64,000 nucleotides of DNA from Desulfobulbaceae bacterium. GTDB taxonomy: Bacteria; Desulfobacterota; Desulfobulbia; Desulfobulbales; SURF-16. A program made the position numbers and the translations under genes. Below, piece by piece: positions 46,437 to 54,698 of this stretch (position 1 is the stretch's first letter; each line of letters begins with the position of its first letter). The stretch covers positions 51,557 to 115,556 of the forward strand of contig PKTX01000057.1 of the NCBI GenBank assembly GCA_002868945.1. The letters run 5' to 3'. Under the pieces are notes generated by a model. The model was given only the letters and a program-made list of their open reading frames with translations, searched no databases and was not told the origin of the DNA.

Positions 46437-46577
46437 CTCTCCGGAAATGCCCCTCTCGGAGTCTCGCAAACTCTCTTACAGCCCCGATCTGCCGGAGTCT
46501 GGCGCGCTCGCTTACCTCGTCATGCTTAAAAAATAATGTCCGGAGGTAAGCGAAACGAAGTGGAGACTCCGATATCG
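46437..46577 (-). repeat. Inverted-repeat copy right of the CDP-lipid genes, with an extra REP-like core
   Basis: 46437-46534 is the reverse-oriented copy of 44349-44450. It is followed directly by 46541-46577, which is identical over 37 bases to positions 4-40 of the window. The gap 46434-46838 contains little else; 46580-46838 shows no gene that I can support before the ArfB-like start. Confidence 0.8.
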
Positions 46578-46844
46578 GATATGGGTATCATTGAATAATG
46601 AGCTCTCACCTTTCCGATATTATGGGAGTTGATAGTGGCCTGGCGACGTTTTTTCAACACGCCGGAATGAAGGGGCCGCAAGTCAGGCAGTTGTGTGGCT
46701 GGAGGGGAGGCGCGGCAAAAGAGACGCGGCATGGAGTCACTCTGGCGCCACTGTTTTTTAGGGGTGACGCGAGGAGAGCCGGGCCGTACCGGTTTTACCG
46801 GTGATTGCCGGGAAAAGCGGGTTCATTCTTACTGGTGCATGATA

Positions 46845-47258
46845 ATGCTGCAAATTTCACATAACGTTGTTATCCCGGATGAGGAGCTGCAGATCACGGC
46901 CATCCGGGCCCAGGGCGCCGGCGGTCAACATGTCAACAAGGTCGCCTCTGCCGTCCATCTGCGATTTGATATCCGCAGCTCTTGTCTGCCTGATTTCTAC
47001 AAAAAACGCCTGCTGCGTCTCCAGGATCACCGCCTTACCAAGAGCGGTCAGATAATTATCAAGGCTCAGCGCTATCGCAGTTTTGAAAAAAACCGCGCAG
47101 ATGCCTTGTTACGCCTGCAGAGTCTGATCCGGGACGCGGCCGTGGTGTCGGCCAAGAGAAAGGCCACCCGGCCAAGCATGAGCGCCAGGCAAAAGAGGAG
47201 AGAGAAGAAGAGTCAACGGGGCCGGATCAAAAAACTGCGCGGCAAGGTAGACCATTAA
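46845..47258 (+). CDS. arfB: ArfB/YaeJ-like peptide chain release factor
   Basis: A 137-residue protein with a release-factor catalytic domain carrying the GGQ motif in 'AQGAGGQHVNKVAS' and a long basic C-terminal tail ('KRREKKSQRGRIKKLRGK'). This is the ArfB layout: GGQ hydrolase plus a basic tail that enters the empty mRNA channel to rescue stalled ribosomes. It lacks codon-recognition domains. Length agrees with E. coli ArfB (140). Two ATG codons, at 46839 and 46845, are possible starts; no strong ribosome binding site is visible. Confidence 0.9.
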   Translation: MLQISHNVVIPDEELQITAIRAQGAGGQHVNKVASAVHLRFDIRSSCLPDFYKKRLLRLQDHRLTKSGQIIIKAQRYRSFEKNRADALLRLQSLIRDAAVVSAKRKATRPSMSARQKRREKKSQRGRIKKLRGKVDH

Positions 47259-47295
47259 CAACGGTATAACTAATTCAAAATTTTTAAATAGTTAC

Positions 47296-47332
47296 AAAAA
47301 AAAGAGGCTGCCCCTGTTGGGACAGCCTCTTT
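47296..47332 (-). terminator. Strong terminator for the cold-shock gene
   Basis: AAAGAGGCTG at 47301-47310 pairs with CAGCCTCTTT at 47323-47332, extended by CCC/GGG around a TGTT loop. Read on the minus strand it is followed by a run of eight T. On the plus strand it could help end arfB transcription. Confidence 0.9.
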
Positions 47333-47355
47333 GCTGGGTGACTTAACGGGCAGGC

Positions 47356-47556
47356 TTACTGCTGAATAACATTCTCAGCTGCCGGGCCCTTGGGGCCTTC
47401 AACAACATCAAAGGTCACACGGGCGCCCTCCTGAAGGGATTTGAAGCCTTCTGTCTTGATGGCGGAGAAATGGACAAATACATCATTGCCACCATCCTGC
47501 TCAATAAAACCAAATCCTTTTGCATCGTTAAACCATTTAACTGTTCCTTCTGCCAT
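47356..47556 (-). CDS. CspA-family cold-shock protein
   Basis: A 66-residue single cold-shock domain with both RNA-binding motifs: '[20 protein letters not shown]' contains RNP1-like KGFGFI, and 'DVFVHFSAI' is RNP2-like. It binds single-stranded RNA or DNA and melts mRNA secondary structure. The ATG has a strong AAAGGAG ribosome binding site 11 bases upstream. The upstream region could carry a cold-responsive leader, but none can be defined. A strong terminator follows it. Confidence 0.95.
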   Translation of the reverse strand: MAEGTVKWFNDAKGFGFIEQDGGNDVFVHFSAIKTEGFKSLQEGARVTFDVVEGPKGPAAENVIQQ

Positions 47557-48342
47557 TGTGTACTACTCCTTTGTACTGGGGGCCATCCTTTGGCCACTTT
47601 TAATATGACCGGTAAAATACAAGATGTACCGGCTGATAGCTTGGTGTTGTAAACAGTGCCTTTATCTATCTCTGTCTTGCTTTGACACCCATTTCGTCAT
47701 AAAGATCTTGCAGAAGGAGGAGAGTTATGGTGCATGCTTCGAGGAAAGGCTGACAGGGCACTTGGTGCTCGGCTCAATTCTCCGAACTTCTCGGTATCTG
47801 CGTTACGTCTATAGGTCTGCTCGCCGTGCCAGGTCGCGGAAAGGGAAAAATTTTCGTTGACAGTGGCTGACAGGTAATTTCTCTCTTGTACGTGGGGATC
47901 TTAACAGGGGATATATGGTCGCATGTATCGGTGTTAGTTTGTTATGGTAAAACTCCCATGTAATTTTCAGCTCAAACTTTTTACCGAGTACTAACGACTT
48001 TCATCGAGAAAGGATACGGTGAAAAACTTAGGTGAAAAGACTGTTCTCATAATGTCTAATTATAAGCAGTACTTCATTGGTAATCATCCTGTCAAGTTTT
48101 TGCAAGAAAAAAAATCTGAGTATCCCTGGTTTTTTTTGTTTATTTTTCGGGCTGGAACATCCTGACTTTACTTAAAAAAAGCGTGGCATTCCCCTCGCGT
48201 CATCCATGCCGGACCATACGCCCCGGATCGCCATTTCATTTTTCTGATTTGTTTGCCAGGGCGAAACCTTGTCCTTCTTGACAAGAGTTGCCATTGCCCG
48301 CCCTGAGTCTAGACTCTTTCCTTGAACCTTGAACCTTGAACC
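47557..48342. other. Long AT-rich intergenic region with one weak small ORF and repeat A3
   Basis: About 785 bases between the divergent cold-shock upstream side and the rtcB 3' end. It must contain the cold-shock promoter. The part from 47940 to 48180 is clearly richer in A and T than its surroundings. One small open frame (48019-48165) has a ribosome binding site and is listed separately. The right end is a heptad repeat element. Nothing else can be supported. Confidence 0.5.
48019..48165 (+). CDS. Possible small protein of 48 residues or a gene remnant
   Basis: A GTG start four bases after an AAAGGA ribosome binding site opens a 48-codon frame that reads MKNLGEKTVLIMSNYKQ, continues with an aromatic stretch (PWFFLFIF) and ends in a TGA. 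The region is AT-rich compared with neighbouring genes. I recognise no family. It could be a small protein, or the 5' remnant of a gene lost by deletion. Coding status is unproven; short length and lack of context argue for caution. Confidence 0.25.
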   Translation: MKNLGEKTVLIMSNYKQYFIGNHPVKFLQEKKSEYPWFFLFIFRAGTS

Positions 48343-48343
48343 T
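48230..48343. repeat. Heptad-bracketed intergenic repeat, copy A3 (right part)
   Basis: The right end is three perfect CCTTGAA heptads (48320-48340) that stop exactly at the rtcB stop codon. The preceding 60 bases (CTTGACAAGAGTTGCCAT, then ACTCTTTCCTTGAA) align with the same part of copy A2 (CTTGGCACGACATTTGCCAT, then ACTCTCCTTGCC). A left heptad array is not evident. Confidence 0.55.
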
Positions 48344-49518
48344 CAGCCTTTGATAACGGACAGGGGGTGGAGTTCAACGACAATGTCGACGAGGTCGGCC
48401 TGGTTGGCCATCACCGTGCCTATATCCTTATAGGCGCCGGTTGCCTCGTCCAGATCCCTTTTGCTGCGCAGGCTGTGGATAACCCCCATGTTCTCAAGGT
48501 GCTTTTTTTCTGCGGCAAGATTCAGGGATTTGCGGGCCTTGGCGCGGCTCATTTTGCGACCGGCCCCGTGCGAACAGGACATAAAGCTTTCCGGTTCACC
48601 CTTGCCGCGGACAATATAGCTTGTTGAACCCTGGGAACCGGGAATAATACCGAGTTCACCGGCAAAGGCCCTGGTCGCTCCCTTGCGATGCACCATGACA
48701 TCATGACCGAAGTGTCGCTCCATGGCTGCATAGTTGTGGGCGATATTGATCAGTTCACTGAAAACGACATCAGGAAAGATGCGGGCCACGGCCTCTTTTA
48801 TTCTGGCCATCATCAGTTTACGGTTGGCAAAGGCAAAGTCGACGCAGTAGTTCATCTCGCGGAGATAGGTCTGCGCCTGGCTGCTTGCCAGGGGTAGATA
48901 GGCAAGCTGCCAGCCGGCTGGAATATCGACCTGCCATTTTTTGTTCAGTTTGACGGCCACCTGGTTGTAATGATGCGCCACCCGATAGCCCAGGTTGCGG
49001 CTGCCCGAGTGGACCATGAGCCAGATATAGCCGTCATTGCCCTGTTGCACCTCAATGAAGTGGTTGCCGCCCCCCAGGGTGCCCACCTGGGTGCGGGCCT
49101 CTTCAAAGAGGGCGGCAACCATGGGCAGTTCAGCGCTGGGGGACGGTAAGCATTTTTCCGCCTGTGGCGTGGTGTGATGGCGAAAGCCCACGGGAATGAG
49201 GTTGCGAATGCCCTGACCGTCGCCACCGCCCATGATGCGCTTGAGCTCCTGCGGGGTGATATGGCGCAGAGAGGTGCGGACAGCGCACATGCCGCAGCCG
49301 ATATCAACACCCACGGCATTGGGGATCACCACATCGCGGCAGGCAATGACGCCGCCGATGGGCATACCGTACCCCTGGTGGGCATCGGGCATCAGGGCGA
49401 CATGACGGAAGAGAAAGGGCAGGTTGTCCAGGTTCCTGGCCTGGGCCATGGCCCCTTCCTCCACATCGTCAAGCCAGAGCTTGATGGGATGTTTTTCCGT
49501 GGTTATGACGCGTTTCAT
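48343..49518 (-). CDS. rtcB: RtcB-family RNA ligase
   Basis: A 391-residue RtcB protein. The metal- and GMP-binding signatures are intact: 'MPDAHQGYGMPIGGV', 'VDIGCGM', 'GGGNHFIEV', 'MVHSGSRNLG' and 'SCSHGAGRKMSR' with the guanylated histidine. It joins RNA 3'-phosphate or 2',3'-cyclic phosphate ends to 5'-OH ends and is used in RNA repair. No rtcA, rtcR or archease gene is beside it. I placed the start at the ATG after AGGAACCGAT; a longer frame upstream is not protein-like. Confidence 0.93.
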   Translation of the reverse strand: MKRVITTEKHPIKLWLDDVEEGAMAQARNLDNLPFLFRHVALMPDAHQGYGMPIGGVIACRDVVIPNAVGVDIGCGMCAVRTSLRHITPQELKRIMGGGDGQGIRNLIPVGFRHHTTPQAEKCLPSPSAELPMVAALFEEARTQVGTLGGGNHFIEVQQGNDGYIWLMVHSGSRNLGYRVAHHYNQVAVKLNKKWQVDIPAGWQLAYLPLASSQAQTYLREMNYCVDFAFANRKLMMARIKEAVARIFPDVVFSELINIAHNYAAMERHFGHDVMVHRKGATRAFAGELGIIPGSQGSTSYIVRGKGEPESFMSCSHGAGRKMSRAKARKSLNLAAEKKHLENMGVIHSLRSKRDLDEATGAYKDIGTVMANQADLVDIVVELHPLSVIKG

Positions 49519-50150
49519 ATCGGTTCCTGGTAAGGGGCGGTAAGAGGGATGTCCCACTATACAACGGCATTGCGGGCCGGGACAAGAAAAGAGGAGCGGG
49601 GAGGCCGACAAGTGGCGTGGACTGGCGATAGCCGTCCGGATGAGAGCTGCGAGACAGGCCATTGTTCGGTGGGGGGTGGGGTAAGAGACGGGGCCGGCTC
49701 TGTAAGGCAACTTGCTGGGTTGAGAAAACTATTCGATATTAAACGGGTTGAAAGCCGTGTCGAACGTGTGATTTTCCGAGAATTCAGAATTCAGAATTCA
49801 GAATTCAGAATTCAGCGCCGCCGCCGGGCTCTGACCGGTTTGAACGTTAATGAAACTAATTGAAGTTTCATAAGAGGAGTCAGAAAAGGGATGAAGGCTT
49901 ACAAGTCAGCCGTTTTGACTTTGGCATGTTGGGAAAAAATCGCCATTTCACTATTAATCTGCACAATATCAACAAGATATTAGAAGTCAGCGCCTCACAC
50001 CGCCTGCGGCGGTGATTTATCATTGAGTAATTTTTCGTCAAATTGTTGCCAAAAAGAGCGCCCGAAACAGAAGAATGTGAAAAACGCAATTTCAACCAGT
50101 TATGATGAAGTTACTTGGAAGAAAGTTGCACCTGCAGGAAAGGCAGGCTC
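49519..50150. other. Intergenic region with a perfect GAATTCA heptad array
   Basis: About 630 bases with no gene that I can support. It contains five perfect GAATTCA units (49780-49814). A small CG-rich palindrome (CACCGCCTGCGGCGGTG, about 49998-50014) is present in otherwise AT-rich sequence. The rtcB promoter should lie in the first part. Confidence 0.5.
49780..49814. repeat. Perfect GAATTCA x5 heptad array
   Basis: Five uninterrupted copies of the 7-mer GAATTCA. The period equals that of the GGNNCAA arrays elsewhere in the window but the unit is different. A degenerate relative is at 44107-44148. Confidence 0.9.
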
Positions 50151-50672
50151 CTAGGACCTGGTTAAAAAGGCGTGCAGGGCCTTTTGACCATCCACCACAT
50201 GCCGCCCCCACTGGAAGGCAAAGGAGGCGGTCCAGTGGAACACGGCGCTGGGCCGCTTGTTTTCCAGGTAGAGATCAAGGCCCTTGCGGATTTCCAGATA
50301 GGTGTTCTTCAGGTCGATTCTGATATCGCGTTTTTCCGGGATCTGTTCTTCCGAGGCCAGGGGATCAATGACGGATTGGTACAGGTAAAAGGGCAGGCTG
50401 TCAAACCGATGGACAACCTCATCGGCCTGGCGCTGGTGCAGACCAAGCAGGTCGATATCCTCATAGTGGGGCTCCACCTCGGGCAGAAGGAGAATCTGCT
50501 GGTAGAGGGCGGAAAGCAGGTTAAGGGCCGAATAGACTTCGTCCTCATAATCCTCCGGCCCGTTTTCAACCCAGTCACAAAAGGCGTCGGCAATCTCGGC
50601 AAAGGTGAGGATGGCCTCAAGCTCTTCACTGATGAAGATGCTGCTGGCGTCAAGATTATGGGTCAGGGGCAT
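50151..50672 (-). CDS. DUF5063-like protein
   Basis: A 173-residue, mostly helical, acidic protein without signal peptide or membrane segment. Sequence features such as 'FAEIADAFCDWVEN' near the start, 'ALNLLSALYQQILLLPEVEP' and a C-terminal 'FQWGRHVVDGQKALHAFL' match the DUF5063 pattern. The family has no known function, so I assign none. It lies downstream of the YkgJ-like gene on the same strand, separated by about 100 bases that include a small inverted-repeat element. Confidence 0.7.
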   Translation of the reverse strand: MPLTHNLDASSIFISEELEAILTFAEIADAFCDWVENGPEDYEDEVYSALNLLSALYQQILLLPEVEPHYEDIDLLGLHQRQADEVVHRFDSLPFYLYQSVIDPLASEEQIPEKRDIRIDLKNTYLEIRKGLDLYLENKRPSAVFHWTASFAFQWGRHVVDGQKALHAFLTRS

Positions 50673-50721
50673 GGCACTTTCCGGGTAGGGAGGAGGGGCG
50701 GACAGGGAGACGCCTTGCCAG

Positions 50722-50773
50722 CCCGTTGAAAAGCATAGCGAGCGCAGCCCCAGCGCAGTAGTTTTTCAACAGG
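50722..50773. repeat. Short element bounded by CCCGTTGAAAA and TTTTTCAACAGG
   Basis: A 52-bp element whose ends are the same inverted repeat as at 21415-21647 with one change. The inside is AGCATAGCGAGCGCAGCC and a short continuation. It is probably a minimal or deleted copy of that element. Confidence 0.6.
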
Positions 50774-50776
50774 TTG

Positions 50777-51553
50777 TTACCTTTTACGGCGCTTCAGGGT
50801 CGGGGCACCGGTGAGGACGAGCTGCAGCCAGTCATAGCCGAAGGAGAGCAGGGAAAGGTCATCCTGTTCAATGGAGCGCACTCGGTTGGCCGGCAGTTTG
50901 AAATCCGCCAGGATATTCTTGTCCCGCATATAGTCACGGAAGCCGTCGATATTATAACAGACCAGAAAGGCCAGCTTCTGACGCGGTCCGGCTGCGCCTT
51001 CACCGGCCCAGGGATTGGCTGCGAACATGGTGTCCATCTCGGCCCAGCGGTCCGCCTGGCTGTTGTGGATCATCAGCTTCTGGTCACGCAGCCATTCCTT
51101 CACCGTCCAGTTCTTCTCCTCCTGGTGGCCCTTGCAGTAAGGGTGATTGGTGAGAAAGTAGAATTCCTCCGGTCTGCCTTTGGTGGCAGTGCGATCAACG
51201 GCGCGTTCCAGGGGATACATGCGACAGGCGGATGGTCTGTCCTCATATACCGTACAGCCCTCCGGCCCGAGAAAGGGGCAGGCGTTGACGCCGTTCATCT
51301 GCATCATCAGCGACGGGAAAGAGGGATTGGGGCCGCGCACCACCTTGACATAGCGCTCCAGAAACTCGTCGGAACGAATCTGCAGATGGTTCTTGAGCAG
51401 AATGATATCATAGGGGTAGAGGAACATGTCAACGTTGCGGCAGCAGGTGAGCCAGCAGGAAACCTGGGCATGACAGGCAAAGCTGAAGGTCTTTTTGCCC
51501 AGGGGCACCATGCCGTCCGGAAATTTTTTTTCTTGTTTGTTGGATGCGCCCAT
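50777..51553 (-). CDS. YkgJ-family cysteine-cluster protein
   Basis: A 258-residue protein of the YkgJ/Fliy-like CxxCxxCC family. The N-terminal 'CHAQVSCWLTCC', the 'CPFLGPEGCTVYEDRP' and the 'SACRMYPLE' cysteines could bind zinc or an Fe-S cluster. Function of the family is not established. It is divergent from the GHL10-PpiC gene, with about 100 bases between the starts. The ATG at 51553 (MGASNKQ) is preferred because the upstream 33 codons are not protein-like. The C-terminal tail is strongly basic. Confidence 0.8.
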   Translation of the reverse strand: MGASNKQEKKFPDGMVPLGKKTFSFACHAQVSCWLTCCRNVDMFLYPYDIILLKNHLQIRSDEFLERYVKVVRGPNPSFPSLMMQMNGVNACPFLGPEGCTVYEDRPSACRMYPLERAVDRTATKGRPEEFYFLTNHPYCKGHQEEKNWTVKEWLRDQKLMIHNSQADRWAEMDTMFAANPWAGEGAAGPRQKLAFLVCYNIDGFRDYMRDKNILADFKLPANRVRSIEQDDLSLLSFGYDWLQLVLTGAPTLKRRKR

Positions 51554-51655
51554 CTTAGTATCTCGTATAGCGCCGGTTTTCACCGGTTTAAAAGAGGTAA
51601 AAGCGTTGTTATTATCGACGCCCTCTTTACCATTTGCACCCGGTCGGGTCAAGTA

Positions 51656-53329
51656 ATGCGATTTTTCAAGATCTTCATTCCCTTCTTTCTATTTGGTCTG
51701 CTCCTCCTTGCCGGTCAATCCTGTCGGGCCGACAGGCTGGCCGCCTGGGTGGTGCGCTTTGATATCGATACTCCAGAGGAGGTGGAGGCTATCTGCCGTC
51801 AGGCCAGGCAGGCGGACCTTGATCGTCTCCTGGTGCAGGTGCGGGGTCGGGCCGATGCCTACTATGAGACTTCCCTGGCGCCCCGGGCCGAAGACCTGCC
51901 ACCTGATTTTGATGCCCTGGCCGAGGTCCTGACCGCCTGCCGGGATGTGGAGGTCGATGCCTGGCTCAATGTCTATTACCTGTGGACCGGTGAGCAGCCG
52001 CCGCAGAATCGTCATCATCCCGCCCATGTCAAGGGCTGGCTCCTTAAGGACCAGCAGGGCCGCCGGGTGGATTCCTATTCGCCACTGGAACAGAGCCAAC
52101 GCTGGATCGAGGGTATCTATGCCGACCCGGCCTCGATCGAGTATCGTCGTTATTTCAGCGCCGTGGTGGCTGAGCTGGTGCAGCGCTATGCCGTGGGCGG
52201 TATTCATCTCGATTTTGTCCGCTATCCCGGTGCCTCTTTCGGGGCCGGCGGCCGGCTGGCCCGGGAATTTCAGGAGCAATATGGTGTGGCCGTCTCTGAT
52301 CTGCCGGTCCGGTTGACACGCCAGGATTTTGCCGCCTGGCTGAATGGCAGCCTGCCGGAGAAGAAAAATCGTCTTGTTATGGCGCGTCTTCTCTGGGATC
52401 ACCGGCGGGCGGCCGAGGTTACCAGACTGGTGGGCATGGTGCGCGCCGTCCTTGACGAGGTGAACCCGGATATCCGCCTCTCTGCCTCGGTCTTTGCCGA
52501 TCCTGTCGAGTCCTTTTTGGATAAGGGACAGGACTGGTCACACTGGCTTGCCGCCGGTCTGGTTGATGAGCTCTATATAATGAATTATTTCGGTGATAAA
52601 GAGCGGGTGCAGGGCCTCTATAACGAGGTGGTCGAGCTGGTCGGCGGTCGTGATAAGCTGTGGCTGGGGCTGGGATCCTACATTAAGTCCGCTGAAGAGG
52701 TGGGGCGGGAAAGGGCACTGTGCGGCGGTGGCGAGCAGGCTGCCTGTTTCTTCAGCCTGGGCCACTTTCTCCGACAGGGGAAGGCGGTGCGTGCCTATGT
52801 TGAGGCGGTTGGCGGGCAGGCAGGGCAAACCGATACTGACGGAGATGGTGGTTCGAACAGTGCTCCTGTCCGGGCCTTGGAGGAGCTCAAGGCGTGTCTG
52901 GCCGGGCCAACCGTGGAGAGTTGTGCCGAGGGCATGGGGTCTGTCGCCTCGGACAGTGGCGAGGCCGCTGCAGATGGCGGCGGCACACGGGGCGACTCCT
53001 GGCTTGAGTTGCGCGGCATATTCCGCTATGTCAATCACTATGATTCCTTGGACAAGGTGGCCGAGCAGCTTGATCTTGCCCGGCAGAGCCGCCGGCTCCT
53101 CAAGGCGGGGCAGCCCTTTGTCCGGGTGGCTCGGCAATTCTCCCAGGCCGGTTCACGCCATCACGGCGGCATTCTGCCGCGCCGTTATCTTGATATGGAC
53201 AACCATGTGGATAAGATCCTGGCCCGTCTGGCGCCGGGGCAGATCAGCCCGGTGCTTGCCGTGCATAATGGCTTCTGGGTCTATCAGGTGGTGGCCAAGG
53301 GCGGCGGATATCGGGTGTCTGACCAATAA
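51656..53329 (+). CDS. GHL10-type glycoside hydrolase-like protein fused to a parvulin-like domain
   Basis: A 557-residue exported protein. After a signal peptide (hydrophobic 'IFIPFFLFGLLLLAG') comes a GHL10/DUF187-like TIM barrel (about 30-350), with 'AAWVVRFDIDTPEEVEAIC', 'GGIHLDFVRYPG' and 'VDELYIMNYF', as in YngK-type proteins acting on peptidoglycan or exopolysaccharide. A Gly/Asp-rich linker (about 385-450) leads to a C-terminal region whose 'FVRVARQFSQAGSRHHGGILPRR' and 'LAPGQISPVLAVHNGFWVYQVV' match the PpiC parvulin fold. Such a hydrolase plus prolyl-isomerase fusion is unusual. The ATG at 51656 begins the signal sequence; the much longer open frame upstream overlaps the YkgJ gene and is noise. 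Confidence 0.78.
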   Translation: MRFFKIFIPFFLFGLLLLAGQSCRADRLAAWVVRFDIDTPEEVEAICRQARQADLDRLLVQVRGRADAYYETSLAPRAEDLPPDFDALAEVLTACRDVEVDAWLNVYYLWTGEQPPQNRHHPAHVKGWLLKDQQGRRVDSYSPLEQSQRWIEGIYADPASIEYRRYFSAVVAELVQRYAVGGIHLDFVRYPGASFGAGGRLAREFQEQYGVAVSDLPVRLTRQDFAAWLNGSLPEKKNRLVMARLLWDHRRAAEVTRLVGMVRAVLDEVNPDIRLSASVFADPVESFLDKGQDWSHWLAAGLVDELYIMNYFGDKERVQGLYNEVVELVGGRDKLWLGLGSYIKSAEEVGRERALCGGGEQAACFFSLGHFLRQGKAVRAYVEAVGGQAGQTDTDGDGGSNSAPVRALEELKACLAGPTVESCAEGMGSVASDSGEAAADGGGTRGDSWLELRGIFRYVNHYDSLDKVAEQLDLARQSRRLLKAGQPFVRVARQFSQAGSRHHGGILPRRYLDMDNHVDKILARLAPGQISPVLAVHNGFWVYQVVAKGGGYRVSDQ

Positions 53330-53366
53330 CCTCTTTTGGGGCAGACAGTGACAGGGGGAATCCTTT

Positions 53367-54611
53367 TCAGGAAAGCTGTTTGCGAATTTCTTCGGTCTTG
53401 AGCAGTGCCTCCAGGTACATGACCTTGAGCTTGCTTAAGGGCAGGAGGTTGGCTATGGGCACATCACTGACATGTCCCTGTTCCATGGCCATGGCCAGTT
53501 TGAGGTTGGCGCCATAGGTGCCGTTGCGGTAGACCAAGGCGTCGATCATTTCGGCAGGGAAGGGCAGATCCTTGACCACTTCCTTCATCGGTACGTTCAA
53601 GATGGCATCAAGCACGGAGAGCAGGCCCACGGAGTAACTGCTTTCCGGTTCCCCGGACTGCAGCTCTTCGGTGACCAGGTGGCAGAGTTGGGCCCGCACC
53701 AAACCGGTGCTGATTACCTCGCGAGCCGCCGGGTTCAGGCCAGCCATGATAAAGAGGGTGGCCCAAAGGCGCAGTCGGTGCAGTCCGACATAGACCACAG
53801 CCTCTCTGATGGAGTTGATCTGGCGCTGCAGACCGATGGCGGCCGAGTTGATAAAGCGCAGGAGCTTGAAGCTGAGCTTGGGGTCTTGGCGGACCAGATC
53901 CACCACCTCGGCAAGGGTGCAGTTGGGGTCGTTGAGCCGGCCGAGCAGGCGGATGAGCAGAATCTCGTTACTCTGCAATCTTTTGGTGCTCAGTACCTCG
54001 GGCTTGGCAAAGAAAAAGCCTTGGAAGAGGTCGAATCCCAGCCTTTTGGCAATTTGATAGGTCTGATGGTTTTCGACCTTTTCGGCAATCAGGGTCAGCC
54101 CCCTCTCCTTGAGTCGGGCAATCCTGGCTTGAAAACTTTCCAGGTCAATGGCCAGGACGTCCACCTTGACCATGGTGCAGTAAGGAAGCAGCACATCCCA
54201 TTGGGGAGAAAAGGCGTAATCATCCAAGGCCACGCTATAGCCGGAGGCATGCAGGGCCCGAATACCGGTGATGACTTCCTGATCCGGTTTGATGTCCTCC
54301 AACACCTCCAGGACAATGCGTTTTTTGTCCAGGGGCAGGGGGGTGATATCGGTGAAGAAGGATCTTGTCAGGTTGATGAAAACCCGGCGGTTGCCGGCCA
54401 GGCGACGCAGGCCGAATTCGACAAAGCTGCTGAGAATGGTATGGGCGGTGGTCAGGTTGCCCTCGTGTCCCTCTGCCGGGCCGAGATCCTTATGGCGATA
54501 GAGGAGCTCATAGCCGTAAACTTTTTTGTCACGGTCGAGGATCGGTTGGCGTCCTACCTGGATAATCTCCGGCGGGCATTCCTCGGCAAAGATCTGGTGG
54601 GTATTTTGCAT
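53367..54611 (-). CDS. EAL-HDOD domain signalling protein
   Basis: A 414-residue YuxH-like protein. The N-terminal half is an EAL-type domain with the altered signature 'YGYELLYR' (ELL in place of EAL) and 'FINLTRSFF', so c-di-GMP hydrolysis is doubtful. The second half is an HDOD domain ('LLRFINSAAIGLQRQINSIREAVVYVGLHRLRLWA'), as in CheY-linked and stress regulators. It probably binds c-di-GMP or a protein partner. I prefer the ATG at 54611; a TTG start at 54662 adds 17 residues. Single gene, convergent with the GHL10 gene. Confidence 0.85.
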   Translation of the reverse strand: MQNTHQIFAEECPPEIIQVGRQPILDRDKKVYGYELLYRHKDLGPAEGHEGNLTTAHTILSSFVEFGLRRLAGNRRVFINLTRSFFTDITPLPLDKKRIVLEVLEDIKPDQEVITGIRALHASGYSVALDDYAFSPQWDVLLPYCTMVKVDVLAIDLESFQARIARLKERGLTLIAEKVENHQTYQIAKRLGFDLFQGFFFAKPEVLSTKRLQSNEILLIRLLGRLNDPNCTLAEVVDLVRQDPKLSFKLLRFINSAAIGLQRQINSIREAVVYVGLHRLRLWATLFIMAGLNPAAREVISTGLVRAQLCHLVTEELQSGEPESSYSVGLLSVLDAILNVPMKEVVKDLPFPAEMIDALVYRNGTYGANLKLAMAMEQGHVSDVPIANLLPLSKLKVMYLEALLKTEEIRKQLS

Positions 54612-54698
54612 GAAAATGGCAGGGCGCTGACCGAGGCTTGAGGGTAGTTTGATTAATTTCAATTAACATCATAGCACCTGCCGGTTGTTATCTGCAAC

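Noticed and set aside
47624..47860. A 78-codon frame downstream of the cold-shock gene region
   Set aside because: No ribosome binding site, Arg/Cys-rich composition and no motif; it lies in the cold-shock promoter region.
50774..51655. N-terminal 294-codon extension of the GHL10-PpiC gene
   Set aside because: It is antisense to the YkgJ-like gene, and a signal peptide begins exactly at the ATG at 51656.
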